This document shows positions 49,031 to 62,300 of a stretch of 64,000 nucleotides of DNA, piece after piece (positions within the stretch are counted from its first letter, which is position 1; each line of letters opens with the position of its first letter). Source of the DNA: Spisula solida. Taxonomy: Eukaryota; Mollusca; Bivalvia; Venerida; Mactridae. The DNA lies in NCBI GenBank assembly GCA_947247005.1, contig OX365948.1, forward strand, positions 14,993,455 through 15,057,454, given 5' to 3'. The notes beneath the pieces were generated by a model. It saw only the letters and a program-made list of their open reading frames with translations. It was not told the origin of the DNA and did not search any database. The position numbers were made by a program, and so were the translations under genes.

Positions 49031-50305
49031 AAATCAGGTGAAAATCTACACTAATTATTTTAAAACATCAATGCTAAAAAGTAATATTGTTAATATAAGT
49101 CTGTTTATGAACTGACAAGCAAATATGGATTAATGCATAAACCCTCCAATGCGCTGTCATATTCTTTAATTAAGATTACAATTCATAGTGATAATCATGT
49201 TAAGCTATTTATTGCAATGTGTGGTGACACAATATAATTATTTACGATATAGCAATTACATGTACCTAACAATCTATTTTATAATCCACAAGACATTCTT
49301 GTCATCTTTTCTATAGTTTACATGTGGGCAGATGTAATTTATAAATTTGTGTTAAACACTTTGGGTCAAGCTGAAATTGATTACCGTACTTGACATGTCT
49401 AAAAATAGATATGTGTACAGTGTAAGTTTACCAGTATGTAAATCTAGCAGAAGTTGCTCACACCAGTTATCAGGCATACATAGTTTAAACCACATATCCT
49501 GTTTATGAAGTGACAATCCAGAAAAAAATGTAATCCCTTATTTATTATTTGTTGGGATTTTATTTCGTGGTTGAGGTCATCCACGAAATTTAATCCCCCA
49601 CGAATATGAATGATTTTACAGTATCCACTAAATATGGTCTACAGTCAATATTTATCTTGATATCACTGACTGTTCCAAGCATGATCACCGTCAAATAGAA
49701 TTAAGAAAATAATTAAAATAAATCTCTAATCAAACAACGAAAGTGGAAATTGGACATGATCAAAATGGTCAACAATAAGGTTCCTTATTGTGATTACATC
49801 CATTAAACAGTACAATATAACCATCCATTAGTATTCTCAGAGTGAAATTGAAATATGTGGACAAAGGGTACATAGTGTAGCGAGCAAGGAACATTTATGA
49901 TAGAAGTTTGTTTTTTCATCACTTAACATATATATATAGATCTAGTATACCAAATACTAGTCATTGTATCAGGCTATGACCATGCAACTTCAAAAAATAA
50001 TACAAAACATTCTGATTGCTTAGAAAAACAAGCAAAAACACGTACAACCGGTAATGAACACTGCAACCTTTTACAATACCGGTATCTCCATAAAATTTAA
50101 GTCAACACTGATAAATATACTGTTGTGTGGAGAAATGCAAAAAAAATGCAAAAACAGAAAAATATCAATAAAATCCATGCTACGAACAGGATTTTATAAG
50201 TAAATACTGACACTAGAATAGGCCAAATCATTAGGCAAGAATACCACAAACTGGACAAGTTTTCTTGATTTAAAAAACCCCTAAGCCACTATTTTTATCC
50301 CCAAT

Positions 50306-53300
50306 CTAGAATCGTCCGGACAGTTTCTGCCTCTTTGTATATGTATCAGCATAGTGTCCACCGAGCCCCTGTGAGTGCTGTCCTATATAATCACCCTCTG
50401 GGCTAGGTTCAGGTGAGGGTAAAACATGTGAAAATCCTCTCTTCTGGCCTTGAGGTGTTGCCTAGAAAACAAATATTGGTAAAGTTTATGCTTGTTTTGA
50501 CAAACTACATCCACTTGGTTTTTATAGCAAAACCAGTGCTCATCAAAATAATGTGCATCTTCTTAGACAATTGAAAAGCATCTTTTAACTAAGTTTTTAA
50601 TTACTCTCAATCACTGCTTTTCTGAGTGACATTTTCCAAAAAATTGTGAAATTCAAAATTAAACCTCGCCTTAAACAGGATTGGATCCTGTTAACCTTCA
50701 GATCATGAGAGTTAGATGCTCATCCCATCTGATTGTTTGCTTTTTCTATCTTTAATAGCCTAATTTGCAACTATTTTCCTTTACCATGCCCGGCGCACTG
50801 GAACAGTTTATTTATAATAACAGGGGAATCAACTTACCAGCCCAGTCAAAGATCCTGTTCCACTCTGCCAGTTTAGGGAAGTACTTCCAGGTGGTCCCAT
50901 CAGACTCGGCGGCCTTTGACCTACAGCCCCAAATGTAGGCTTACCGTCTCTACCATACCCTCCAACATAATTTGAACCACCGGTCCTTTGAGTATTTTGT
51001 GAGAACGCAAATGGGTGGGAATTTTGAGTATTCTTCATCATACTTTGACCTTGGTTGTTGGAAACAGCTTGGTTGTTAAATGACCCTGAAACATGCGATC
51101 AACATATTACGGTAATGTTCACAGTCCTCCTTGCACAACAAATCTAACTAGAACGGTTTTTTATACAAAAACGTTTGTCTTCGACAAGGGGTCATATCTC
51201 TGGCAAAAGTCATCTGACTTAAAATTCCTGGCAAGATGCATAACTAAGCTTGGTACCAAGTATTCATATGAAGTTTCATTCAAATCTATTTAAGGAGAAC
51301 AAGCCCGGACAAACTTAGTGACATCCATCCAGACAGACATCCAGCATAAAATCAATGTCCCCACTGTATGTAGGAGTCATAGTTTGCAAAAGTCAAATTT
51401 ACCACAAAAAGTTTTAATTTTACAGAATGAAGTTAATTTAGTGTCCACATACCCATCTGTTGATTGCCGTATCCATAGTTACCCTGACCACCACTGTTAG
51501 CTGTACTATATCCCCCTGACGTGTTGTTATATGTGGAGGATTGCATCCAGTCCTCGTATTGTTGTTTATACGCAGCGGCTGCACCGGCAGCATAGAACGC
51601 CGCTTGTTGTGCCATGTTACTGTACTTATTGTCACGGTTCTCCGTCTAAAATATAAACACAAGATATGCAGGCCCAAAATTGAAGTTAACCCCCAGATAC
51701 ACAATTTATCACAAATTATTTAAATGTGATGTTACATGACCTTAACGAGCATACATGTTGAGATACACTTGTTCATGTTTGACGATTACCCACTTGCTAC
51801 ATGGAAACCCTGTTTACAATCTGCCAATCAGTGTTATCTTAAAACAGTTACATAATATTCTTATAAATAGGCAATCTAAACAACCTAGTTGTAAAAAAAT
51901 AACCATTCAATTACTATAATTATGTGACTATTAAAACAAGTAATTAAGAATTGCAAGCAATACAGAAGTCCCCTACCGGTTTGAGGCCATTTTCAATGTT
52001 TCTGTTGCCATAGCAACCACAATTTTTGTCATCATCAAATTATTTTTAGACGTGCATAATCCCCTTATTGCCCCCTGTCCACATATCAAGTTTCATAAAC
52101 CTAGCTTGGAAACTGTTTGAGTTATGTCAGGATCCAGATTGTTTGATGGACGGACGGACTGACGGACGGAGGGCAAACCTATAGTCTCCTCCGGTCAAAA
52201 ACCGGTAGGGGACTAATAACTATATATTGTAGCACAACAATGCAAGTATACTTGTCTAATGATTTACAAAGATACATGTAAATGTTTTACATTTCTGTTC
52301 ACATTTGGTCCCATACCCGCCTTCTGTCGACCATTTATACCAGAAAAGTAGGCTCCATCATATCGCTGAAATTAAAAAAAAAACAGAATACCTATATTAT
52401 TATGAATTTAATACTAATATACATGTTATGTTAAGCATAGGCCAGTTTAAAAATCATTGTTTGGTATAACTACAAACTTCTGAAAACACCTCAAAACAAG
52501 TACGGGAACTATTTTGGACTTTGTGATGCAGTTGCTTGACAAAAAGTAACAACTAAAACCACCTTTCCTGATTAGATTTAAGGCAAATCAACTGTTGTTT
52601 ATGGACTGGTATACCCTGACGGATTGGCATATCCATCCTTCAATGTCAATTACCAAATTGCCAAACAGACTGAACTTATATTGAAAAGTGTGTTTTATTT
52701 CACAACAACACTATTTGTGCCATGTGGCGGCCGGTCTCAATGTACATATAGTCAGTGTTGCTATTTGTGCCATGTGGCGGCCTGTCTCAATGTACATATA
52801 GTCAGTGTTGCTATTTGTGCCATGTGGCGGCCGTTCTCAATGTACATATAGTCAGTGTTGCTATTTGTGCCATGTGGCGGCCGTTCTCAATGTACATATA
52901 GTCAGTGTTGCTATTTGTGCAATGTGGTGGCCGGTCTCAATGTACATATAGTCAGTCTTGCTATTTGTGCCATGTGGCGGCCGTAAACAGTCTCAATGTA
53001 CATATAGTCAGTGTTGCTATTTGTGCCATGTGGCGGCCGTAAACAGCCTCAATGTACATATAGTCAGTGTTGCTATTTGTGCCATGGGGCGGCCGTAAAC
53101 AGTCTCAATGTACATATAGTCAGTGTTGCTATTCACTTATCAATCCAGTACTGGTGTGGTGTGATGCAGTCACATTTATACTGCTTATTTGTGCAACTTT
53201 TATTGTGGTGGTTGCAATCTTATGTTTTCATGCTTGGACTTGATAGGTATGTGTTTGAATCAAACTATATGAAACACCACTAACCACATTAATGTATATA

Positions 53301-56300
53301 ATATTCCTACCTCTGAATTGGAAGACACATCAAAATCTGGATCCATGAGACTTCTGATACCAGTGCCATGCCCCACACCAGCCTTGTTACCACCTGTGTT
53401 CATTTTTCTACCCTGGTAACATGTACCTTTACCAGCGTTATACTGAGAGGAGTCACTATATGCTTCATTGTAGTCAGCATCATCAAAACCACCCTGAATA
53501 ATATACAGCATCATCAAAACCATCCTGAATAATATACAGCATCATCAAAACCATCCTGAATAATCGACCCTGCATAATATACAGCATCATCAAAACCACC
53601 CTAAATAATATACAGCATCATCAAAACCCCCCTGAATAATATACAGCATCATCAAAACCACCCTCAATAATCCACCCTGAATAATATACAGCGTCATCAA
53701 AACCCCCCTGAATAATATACAGCATCATCAAAACCATCCTGAATAATATACAGCATCATCAAAACCACCCTGAATAACATACAGCATCATCAAAACCATC
53801 CTGAATAATATACAGCATCATCAAAACCATCCTGAATAATCCACCCTGCATAATATACAGCATCATCAAAACCACCCTAAATAATATACAGCATCATCAA
53901 AACCCCCCTGAATAATATACAGCATCATCAAAACCATCCTGAATAATCCACCCTGCATAATATACAGCATCATCAAAACCACCCTGAATAATATACAGCA
54001 TCATCAAAACCATCCTGAATAATATACAGCATCATCAAAACCATCCTGAATAATCGACCCTGCATAATATACAGCATCATCAAAACCACCCTAAATAATA
54101 TACAGCATCATCAAAACCCCCCTGAATAATATACAGCATCATCAAAACCACCCTCAATAATCCACCCTGAATAATATACAGCGTCATCAAAACCCCCCTG
54201 AATAATATACAGCATCATCAAAACCACCCTGAATAATATACAGCATCATCAAAACCACCCTGAATGATACACAGTGTTTTAATTAACCTGCTTGCTTGCA
54301 TAGTGTGTTATAAAGTAACATTTGATGTTGTTGTTTGCATTCAAGTGAGAAAGTTGTAAGTGCAATTCTGGTCATACGCTTTTTTCCTTGCCAAATTGGC
54401 AATCAATTCTGATGTTGAATGTTTAAACACTGATATTTCAATATTTAAACACATTGCCATTATCAATATATACTAACATAAACTAGTACATTTGTACCAA
54501 AAACAAGACTGCGTTCAATAAACGCTTATGTCCCCTGTGGAAGCCTTGTCCATAAATAAGTCTAAGTCCAAAATTAGGTCAAGGTGAAGGTCAAAATGGG
54601 GTTAGGTGATACAGGCGTGTTGAGAGTGTTCATACACAACATCCATGCAAGTATGAAAGCTTTGTAGCAAGCCATAATAATGCTAGAAGAAACGGTCAAT
54701 TTGGGTTAACCAGGACGGACGGACGTACTCATGAGACGGTATTTGTGGGGTTTTCTTTTGTTCTTTCTTTTGTTTGGTTGCAACCCACAAGTAGCATTTT
54801 GCACCCCACAAGTGACGGAATGAATGGAATCTAAAAATAGCCTATTGTTCCACACCCCACAACTACCGGTGCATTTGTACGAACGAACGGACAGGTGAAT
54901 CACTATATGCCTCCCCATCTATCGATAGGGGGGCATAAAAATGTTGAAACATCCAATAATATGCCTATAGTGGTAGGATAATGAAGAAAAGAAAATTCCA
55001 CATTGGGACTTTAATGAAGGAGTTTTATCTTGAAGTTACCTGGTAGCCAGAATCATCATAACTACTCTGATTGCCTTGGAAATTACAACCTCCTTCTTCA
55101 TCCGAAATAAGTGGAGTCGGTATTAATCCATCCCCTTTATTATTAAAATTAAGGGACAGCAGTGGCTGTGGTGGAGAAGTTTTCCCCATAGCAACAGCAC
55201 CCGCACTACTATCCGTACCAGAACCCTGCATGCGCCCTGAAAAAATCAAGAATAAAGTTGATATCATAAACTTATAGATATATGCATTATATCTAATTGT
55301 AGTTTTATAACTGTGATAGAAATTGAAAAAATCATTCTCAAATATGCAATCAGCTAACCTTTATAAGTACAGTTTATATTAAAACTCCTGGAATAGCCAA
55401 CTGGAAAAGTAACCATTGAAGAAAACCATGATCAATAAACTTTAATTACCTGGTCCTTGATAATTCCCCAACAAACCATCACCAGAACTATTGTTATTCA
55501 TGTTGGTATTGTTGTTTATTCCACCATTATTACTGTTGTTGCCAAACAATGAATTTATATCTCGCTTATTTCTACCCTGATTCTGTCCCAGTTTTTGCAT
55601 GGCAAGTTGTTGTATTGTGTTCATGAACTTGGAAGCAGCATTAGCTGTGTTATTGTTCATATTCTGAGGGAAATTATTATTCATGTTTTGCGGATTTCCC
55701 AACAACCCAGACTGGTTTGATTTCATCATGTTGGATAAATTCTGTGGTCCCATTGAGTTCAGTAGTTTCTGGGCCACTTTTCCTGCTTGCATCAACCCTT
55801 CCATTAATGGTTTGACAGGTGCACTTGATGAAGCATTTGGAGCGTTACCTGTGAAGACAGACAATATATAAGTAAGTATTTCACATGTACCATATTCTTC
55901 TAAGTAACTATATCAACACAGAATTGTAACCAAAATTAGATGCGTCCTTTACACTGATTTAGGCAATTTCCTAGTCTAAATAGCTATACAACTCAAAATA
56001 AAGATTGTATTGTATTGTTGTATTGTCTATGATGGGCAGATCGAGAATGGCTAGATTCTTTACTCGCATTTTGACAAATTTTTGCATCTGACTTTTTCTT
56101 TGAACCTTCTCCTTTTTTCACCTCTTTCCAATACAGAGCTGTGTGCAATACATGAGCAAATACGGTATTGACACAAAGACAGCACCCTCATTATTTGCTC
56201 AATGTTAACATTATTATGATATACAATTTGCATATTTAAATGATTGTTCTTGATATTTGTCAATATTACAGATATTAGTAATGTGACACACAGTGAGAAC

Positions 56301-59300
56301 TAAAGTATTCCATTGCTTATTTGAATTTATTATATTTTTCTCTAACATCTAAACCTGGTATGCCATGTAAGTTTAAAATATGAAACAAAATTAATGAATA
56401 TTTCAACAATTGAAAAGCATATATCAGTATTACCTCCACAAGAATCTAGATTCCATGGTAACGGTTTCACAGTTATAAAAGAAAATTTGTATAAAATAAA
56501 GGTTTTCAATGGTACCTAATATTCCCATATTCATAGTTTTCTCTGTTAACATAGACATCAACCGCCCAAAGCTACATAGGTACACCATACTCAATTCTTG
56601 TACTGGTTTTCCCAGAAGTTTGGGTAAATTTTCATCAGTTGAGGAAGGCTTTGATTCTGGTGCATCCTCCGGCATTAAGATATTTTTCAGAATGATATTA
56701 GCCTGGGCTGTCATAGGATCACCAAGTAACGACACTGGTTGTGGTTTCTCCTACAATTGATCAATATGAGTAAATACATTTGTATGCAGAACTGTCAACC
56801 ATGGCTCAACTTTAACATATTATTTCAAATACTGTAAAATCATTATTATTCTTGTGGTAATTAATTTCCATTGATTACGTGGTTGATCTCATGAAATTGC
56901 ATTTTAACACAAATCCACAAAATTTTATGCCAAAGATAATAAGCGATTTATGTAAAATCAATTGTCTACACTTAAATTAAGCTGACAGCATGTATGTAGC
57001 CTACATGTAACAGGTAGACTGTTAAAAGATTTTACCATAAATAGAACTAGACTCGGAATTGATTATTCATGCAAAGTATCGTTGAAATCCGACCATTAGT
57101 AACAGAGAAATAGCGCAGACAAAATTTGTGTAAAAAAACAAATGGTCATAACTATCTTAAAATTGATCCGACCAACGTGTGCCGATGATATGCACAACTA
57201 GGCTTGGTACTGATCATTCATGCAAAGTTTCATTGAAATCCGACCAATGGTTACAGAGAAATAGCGTGGACAAATTTTGCACGGACCAACCAACCGACAG
57301 ACCAACCAACCTCAAGCATGACTCCAATATAGCCCCCATATAATAGTATATGGGGGTATAAAAATAGAATGTATTGTAAAATAGTATGATAAATTAATAT
57401 AGCAGTACCTGAAACTCTTCCTCAGATGGTATTTTCACTTTGCCCAAAGGTTCTGGTATCTAGTAAAGTAAATATACTTCTTATTATACAAATTAACCAA
57501 GCATAGAAATCATACAAACACTAGGAGGGCTTATATGTCTTCCACAAAGGGATACATGTATAACTCTTGCAACATTCATCTGACAAAATATTCCTGACAA
57601 TATGCACAACTAGGTTAGGTACCAACAGTTTATGTGAAATCCTTACAGTGGTTAAGTAAAACAAGCGCGGACAAACTTTGTGACACCAAATCAGACATCC
57701 AGCATAAATTAATATGTCTCCCCAAATATATGTGGGAGACATATCTACATCCCAGATAACATAAAATCCCACATACATACTAACACACCAGTAAGTATAA
57801 AGACATAACTTCAGACACAACACAAATTGATTAATGATACAGGAAATCAACATGTGATACCCTGACTTTTTCTGGATACTCTTTGGTTCTTCAACGTGCC
57901 CCGTGTACAGTAACGATACACGCACAACTACCTAAAAAAGTCAGCATTTAGCTCATCTCTTAATGGGAGGGAAACATAGAAAAGGCTTTCAGAAATTATT
58001 AAGTGCTCCAATCAAGAATCAAAGAATCAAACCAGGGACCTCTCAATCCAAAAACACTATCCTATTGAGCATTTGTTGAGGATTTGAGATAAAATCATTG
58101 ATAAATGTTAACAAAAACACATGTTTTTTTTTTAATTTTTTTTTTTATAGATAAATCATTAAGATTGATCAGAAGTTGCACTTACCTCGCCATTATAAGT
58201 TCCTTTCTCACGAAGGTCTAACACAATCACAGACAGTAAGCCCAACTGTAGATTTATATCCATCAACGGAGACATTGGTATGGTAGGCGGGGGACCTAGC
58301 AGTCCTAAACAATTATAGAACAATGTTAAAGCGCAGGTTTTTTACCTGTCAAAAAAAACATGATTACACAGTAGTTGCACACTATAGATTAGTAATCCTC
58401 ACGTTCACGGAGATGACTCATCTATAGTGTGCACATAATGTGGAGTTATGTATGTTTGACAGGTCAATATAAATGCACTAAACATGCATTTACAAATACA
58501 ACTATTTATTTTCACAGGTAAACTAGGGTACATGTATTTATAGCAACACCCAAACATTCTGTTAGTCATTACATGCCAAGCATCAAGAAAGGACAAGGTT
58601 CACTAACTAGTAAAAATGGCCCAGTTACAGAATTTGATAATAATTTGACTAGTAACAAGTAACAGTGCATCATGATCGAAAATGATACTTATATTCAAAA
58701 AAAATAATCTACTGTTGCCATGGCAACAATATTTTATTCGTCATTCTATTTATCTTTTTGGCGACATGAACGAGGAAATAAGGAAACAGTACTCAACATA
58801 GACACTCATAAAATGTTGCATATTGTTTAAGAACATTATAGGAATAATGCATGTTGATACATTCACCAGTCAGGCCTAAGAAAACGTCACTATGGCAACG
58901 AAACATGGTAAAAAACGAACAAAATAACAACAGAAAACTGGAATCATGCCACTATTCGAACAACTTGCAAGTCTGGATTACTGAACTTAGTTTATGCATA
59001 GGTTGTAATAAGGGGAATATGCATGCACCATATATTTTGATTTTGCTTAAAGAAAGCGTTGCTATGGAAACACAAAACAGTGGAGAAAAGCCGGTTTTAC
59101 AAGACCGTGGCATAACGTATTATGTAAGGCAGAACTATGCAATTTGGTATGTGGATAGAGGACATTGGTCGGATTACGACAATTATTTGATATGTATAAT
59201 CGGACACACTTTGTGGTTGCTATGGCAATCAAAATACTTAAAATTTCGGATATTTTCGGAATAGTTGCATAACTCACGAAGTTCCAAAGTTGAGGCTTAT

Positions 59301-62300
59301 AGCCTTTTGCGAAGTATAATAATTGACATACACACACTCGTGTGACATTGCTATTTAAATATGCGGTTGCTTTAGAAACTGAACCTCTAAAAATAATTGA
59401 CGAACGAGCAAAAGTAGTCAGTAAATCTGAGTTCGATAACAAAAGTAAAAGGAACGTAGATAGATAGATATGGGTACCTGTATCGGTATCTAATTGTACA
59501 TAAATACGTACATGTTGCAATTCAAATTCATTAGCGAAACATAATGTGTTCATGTTTGTATTTGTTTATAGTTATTTGTTTTTAATGATATTGGTATTTG
59601 GTTTCAACTCTACGTAAATTAATGAAATTTACAATACCCTGGTCTATTAGTGATTATGTCAAATCATTAATTTACGGCAAGTTGAAACTATATGTCTATG
59701 ATTAAAAAAGACGGTGTGAGCGTACCGAGCGAAGCGACGTCTTTTTTAGTCATTTTGATTGGCCAATTGAAATACCCGCCAACCCATCTAGTAAGAGCTA
59801 ACTTTTAATGATTAAAATAACTCAGAATGTTACAGTCGCCATTTTGATTGGCCGATAGAGTATGTGATCAACTCATGATGTCATATTTAACCAGCACAGA
59901 TCGGCGTTTTCACTGACTAAAAAGGTAGGTTGTGTTCTAAGGGGAAGGTAGATCTAGCACTGAACTGAAACAGTCGAACATAGAACTAACACAGACCATA
60001 ATCACACAGAAATACCCAAACACACAAGTCAACTGATAGAGAAAAATGAAACTAAACCGCTCACCAAGCATCACTTGAATCGCGAATGCAAATTGGTTTT
60101 AAAATTGTACGGCCTGGAAAAACGTCATATAAGAAGATCAGTTGCCCTTGGGAGCTTTATAGTAGGCCTACACGTGACATCAATGCTTGTTGTAGGCAAC
60201 TACAGGTGTTTTGGCCGTAATATACACAAGTTATTATTCTACATGCACTTCTGTTCAGTTTGTTTTAAAAAAAATCAGAAGTCCGCGTCCCTGCTGATTC
60301 CAATTTCACTCCATGTTTTATTTAAAAAAAATATTTAGGAAAACCCTAAATTCAGCATGAACTAAATAGAATATTTGTATTTTACAGTCAGGTGTTATTT
60401 CACATCATGAGCAACTGATTTATTTTGAACCCGTGGTTCCAATTACGTTCGAGAAAATAATGCTTCATCTGCTCTATTTTATCCTTGAAGCTAGACGAAC
60501 TACATAAAGCATTTTCACTATTTACTTCAAATTAACGTGTTAAGGACACTACTTTTTTCTTCTAAAAGTGCAAACACATATTGCAATGTGACATTTTTAT
60601 TTTTGCCGACGGGACGAATCGTCAAAATATCAACCATGTTTAAAATCTGTAAAATGATTTAATTACCGTCAAAACACATGTCTAATTGCCATCATAATAC
60701 GTATTAAAATTAAAGTACCAATCAGGTAACGTGAAATATTCAGCTGACTAGGTCAAATCATTTTCGGAAAACTCGACTCGATTTTCCGTATAGACACATA
60801 TATATGTCATAGTAACTTTGCGCTTTTATTTATAATTACAACGGTCAAATTGTATAAGTCTGAATAGCTCTCTGCGCGTGTAATCAGGCTTGTATAATTT
60901 ATCACTTACTATTTTCTAGAATGATCATCATTAAATTCTTTGTAAATCGGATTGTACGTTCTGCAAGTTAGTATAACAGAGAGAATTCGACATGATCCTG
61001 ACCTTTATGCATAAATATATTACGAGGTTCTTGCGTTGAATATATCAATTTCCGCGAGCAAATCGTACAATATCGGTCCTTTAGATTTGTGTCTTCGTGA
61101 TACTATCCGCTTATGAAAACATACAACCGGGATTATAAATATAGACGAAATATCAGTTGTTAAATAATGCTAATTGAAGGTCGAGAATCGTATCAAATTC
61201 TCTGGACTGTAGTCAATTGACTTTTAAAGGCTACAATATCAGCGCTAGTTGGATCTCTTGAATTGATTATCGTGATTTTTGATAATGCAGATGATCTTTT
61301 TTCGTTCGAATTGAAGGTTTACAATTTTTGTCCAAGATTTCCCGTAAAGCCCCTATCACATAGTCCGCTATATCGAATGTAGACAATGCGCTAGACCTTG
61401 TCACAGTCCTATATCAGAAAGACACTATAAACGTTCCTGTCTGTATGTTTTTACAGGGACTCTTCTTGATGTTAATCACAAATCATATAAATCCAATAAT
61501 CATTTGATGCGAAGACGGGACGTTTTTAATTAGGCCCCTACCTTCAAGGATGTATCTATTATTCATACGATTTATTTTTCTCAATGTTAATGATCACTTA
61601 TTCCACTAACAGCGATTCAACAGACGTCTATTACGTGAAGACTACTAAATGTGTGTCAAAGCGAGCTAATTATAGATCAGTCAAAATTCTCATGTGCATC
61701 AAGTTCGGCTAAATGTCTTTGATGTGAGTTTTCCCTCTGTTTCCTTTTATTGCCGACATAAGTCGGCAACGTCTAGCCAGTCGGCAAACCTGTGATGTAC
61801 ATATTGTCGGCGACATCAGAAGCTACAATGCAGTTTGATCGGAATTACAGTAAGGCCGCGGAGTTTTATAGTTGCGTTGCTCACCCGTTATACTCGTTAC
61901 GTTAATTTCGCTCGTAACGGCTACTGTATACGTTGCTATGGCTCGGATGTATGCGTTGCTATGGATCGTAATGGACCTCTGCTTCAGTCGCGAATTTTTG
62001 AAGTAGGTAAATGATGGTGTATGTAAATAATAAAAAAATAATAGTATACCAGATTTATTTTGCAACCTTTTCATGCGACAGACGCGTTCAAAGGCGTTTT
62101 CCGTTTAAAACAAATTCGACTGACCGGTGGACATAAAGAATTCAAAAAAAATATTGTAAACCAAGAAATGAAATAGTAGTGACCTTACATGTCGTATTGT
62201 TGAGCAGGATGAGCGGGTTAAACAAAGAAACTGCGATAATCGCGCTCCGGCCAAATAGGACGTTGCCGTTGCGCAAAACTTCGTCGTCTGCTTCTGACGT

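Larger units (their letters stand above)
46067..50305. other. Intergenic or 3' UTR of the RAVER homolog
   Basis: No coding exon was found. Part of this is probably the 3' UTR of the minus-strand RAVER gene. It contains the 34-bp minisatellite at 47051-47496 and two short elements with CGTGGATTTT/CACGAAATTTAATC words near 48930-49030 and 49545-49615. Confidence 0.5.

Noticed and set aside
59062..59553. A 163-codon minus-strand frame
   Set aside because: It overlaps another long frame on the opposite strand in the RAVER intron, has no recognised domain, and the exons on both sides join in phase without it.
59704..59753. A rho-independent-like terminator
   Set aside because: The hairpin with T run is in a eukaryotic intron and is more simply part of a dispersed element.
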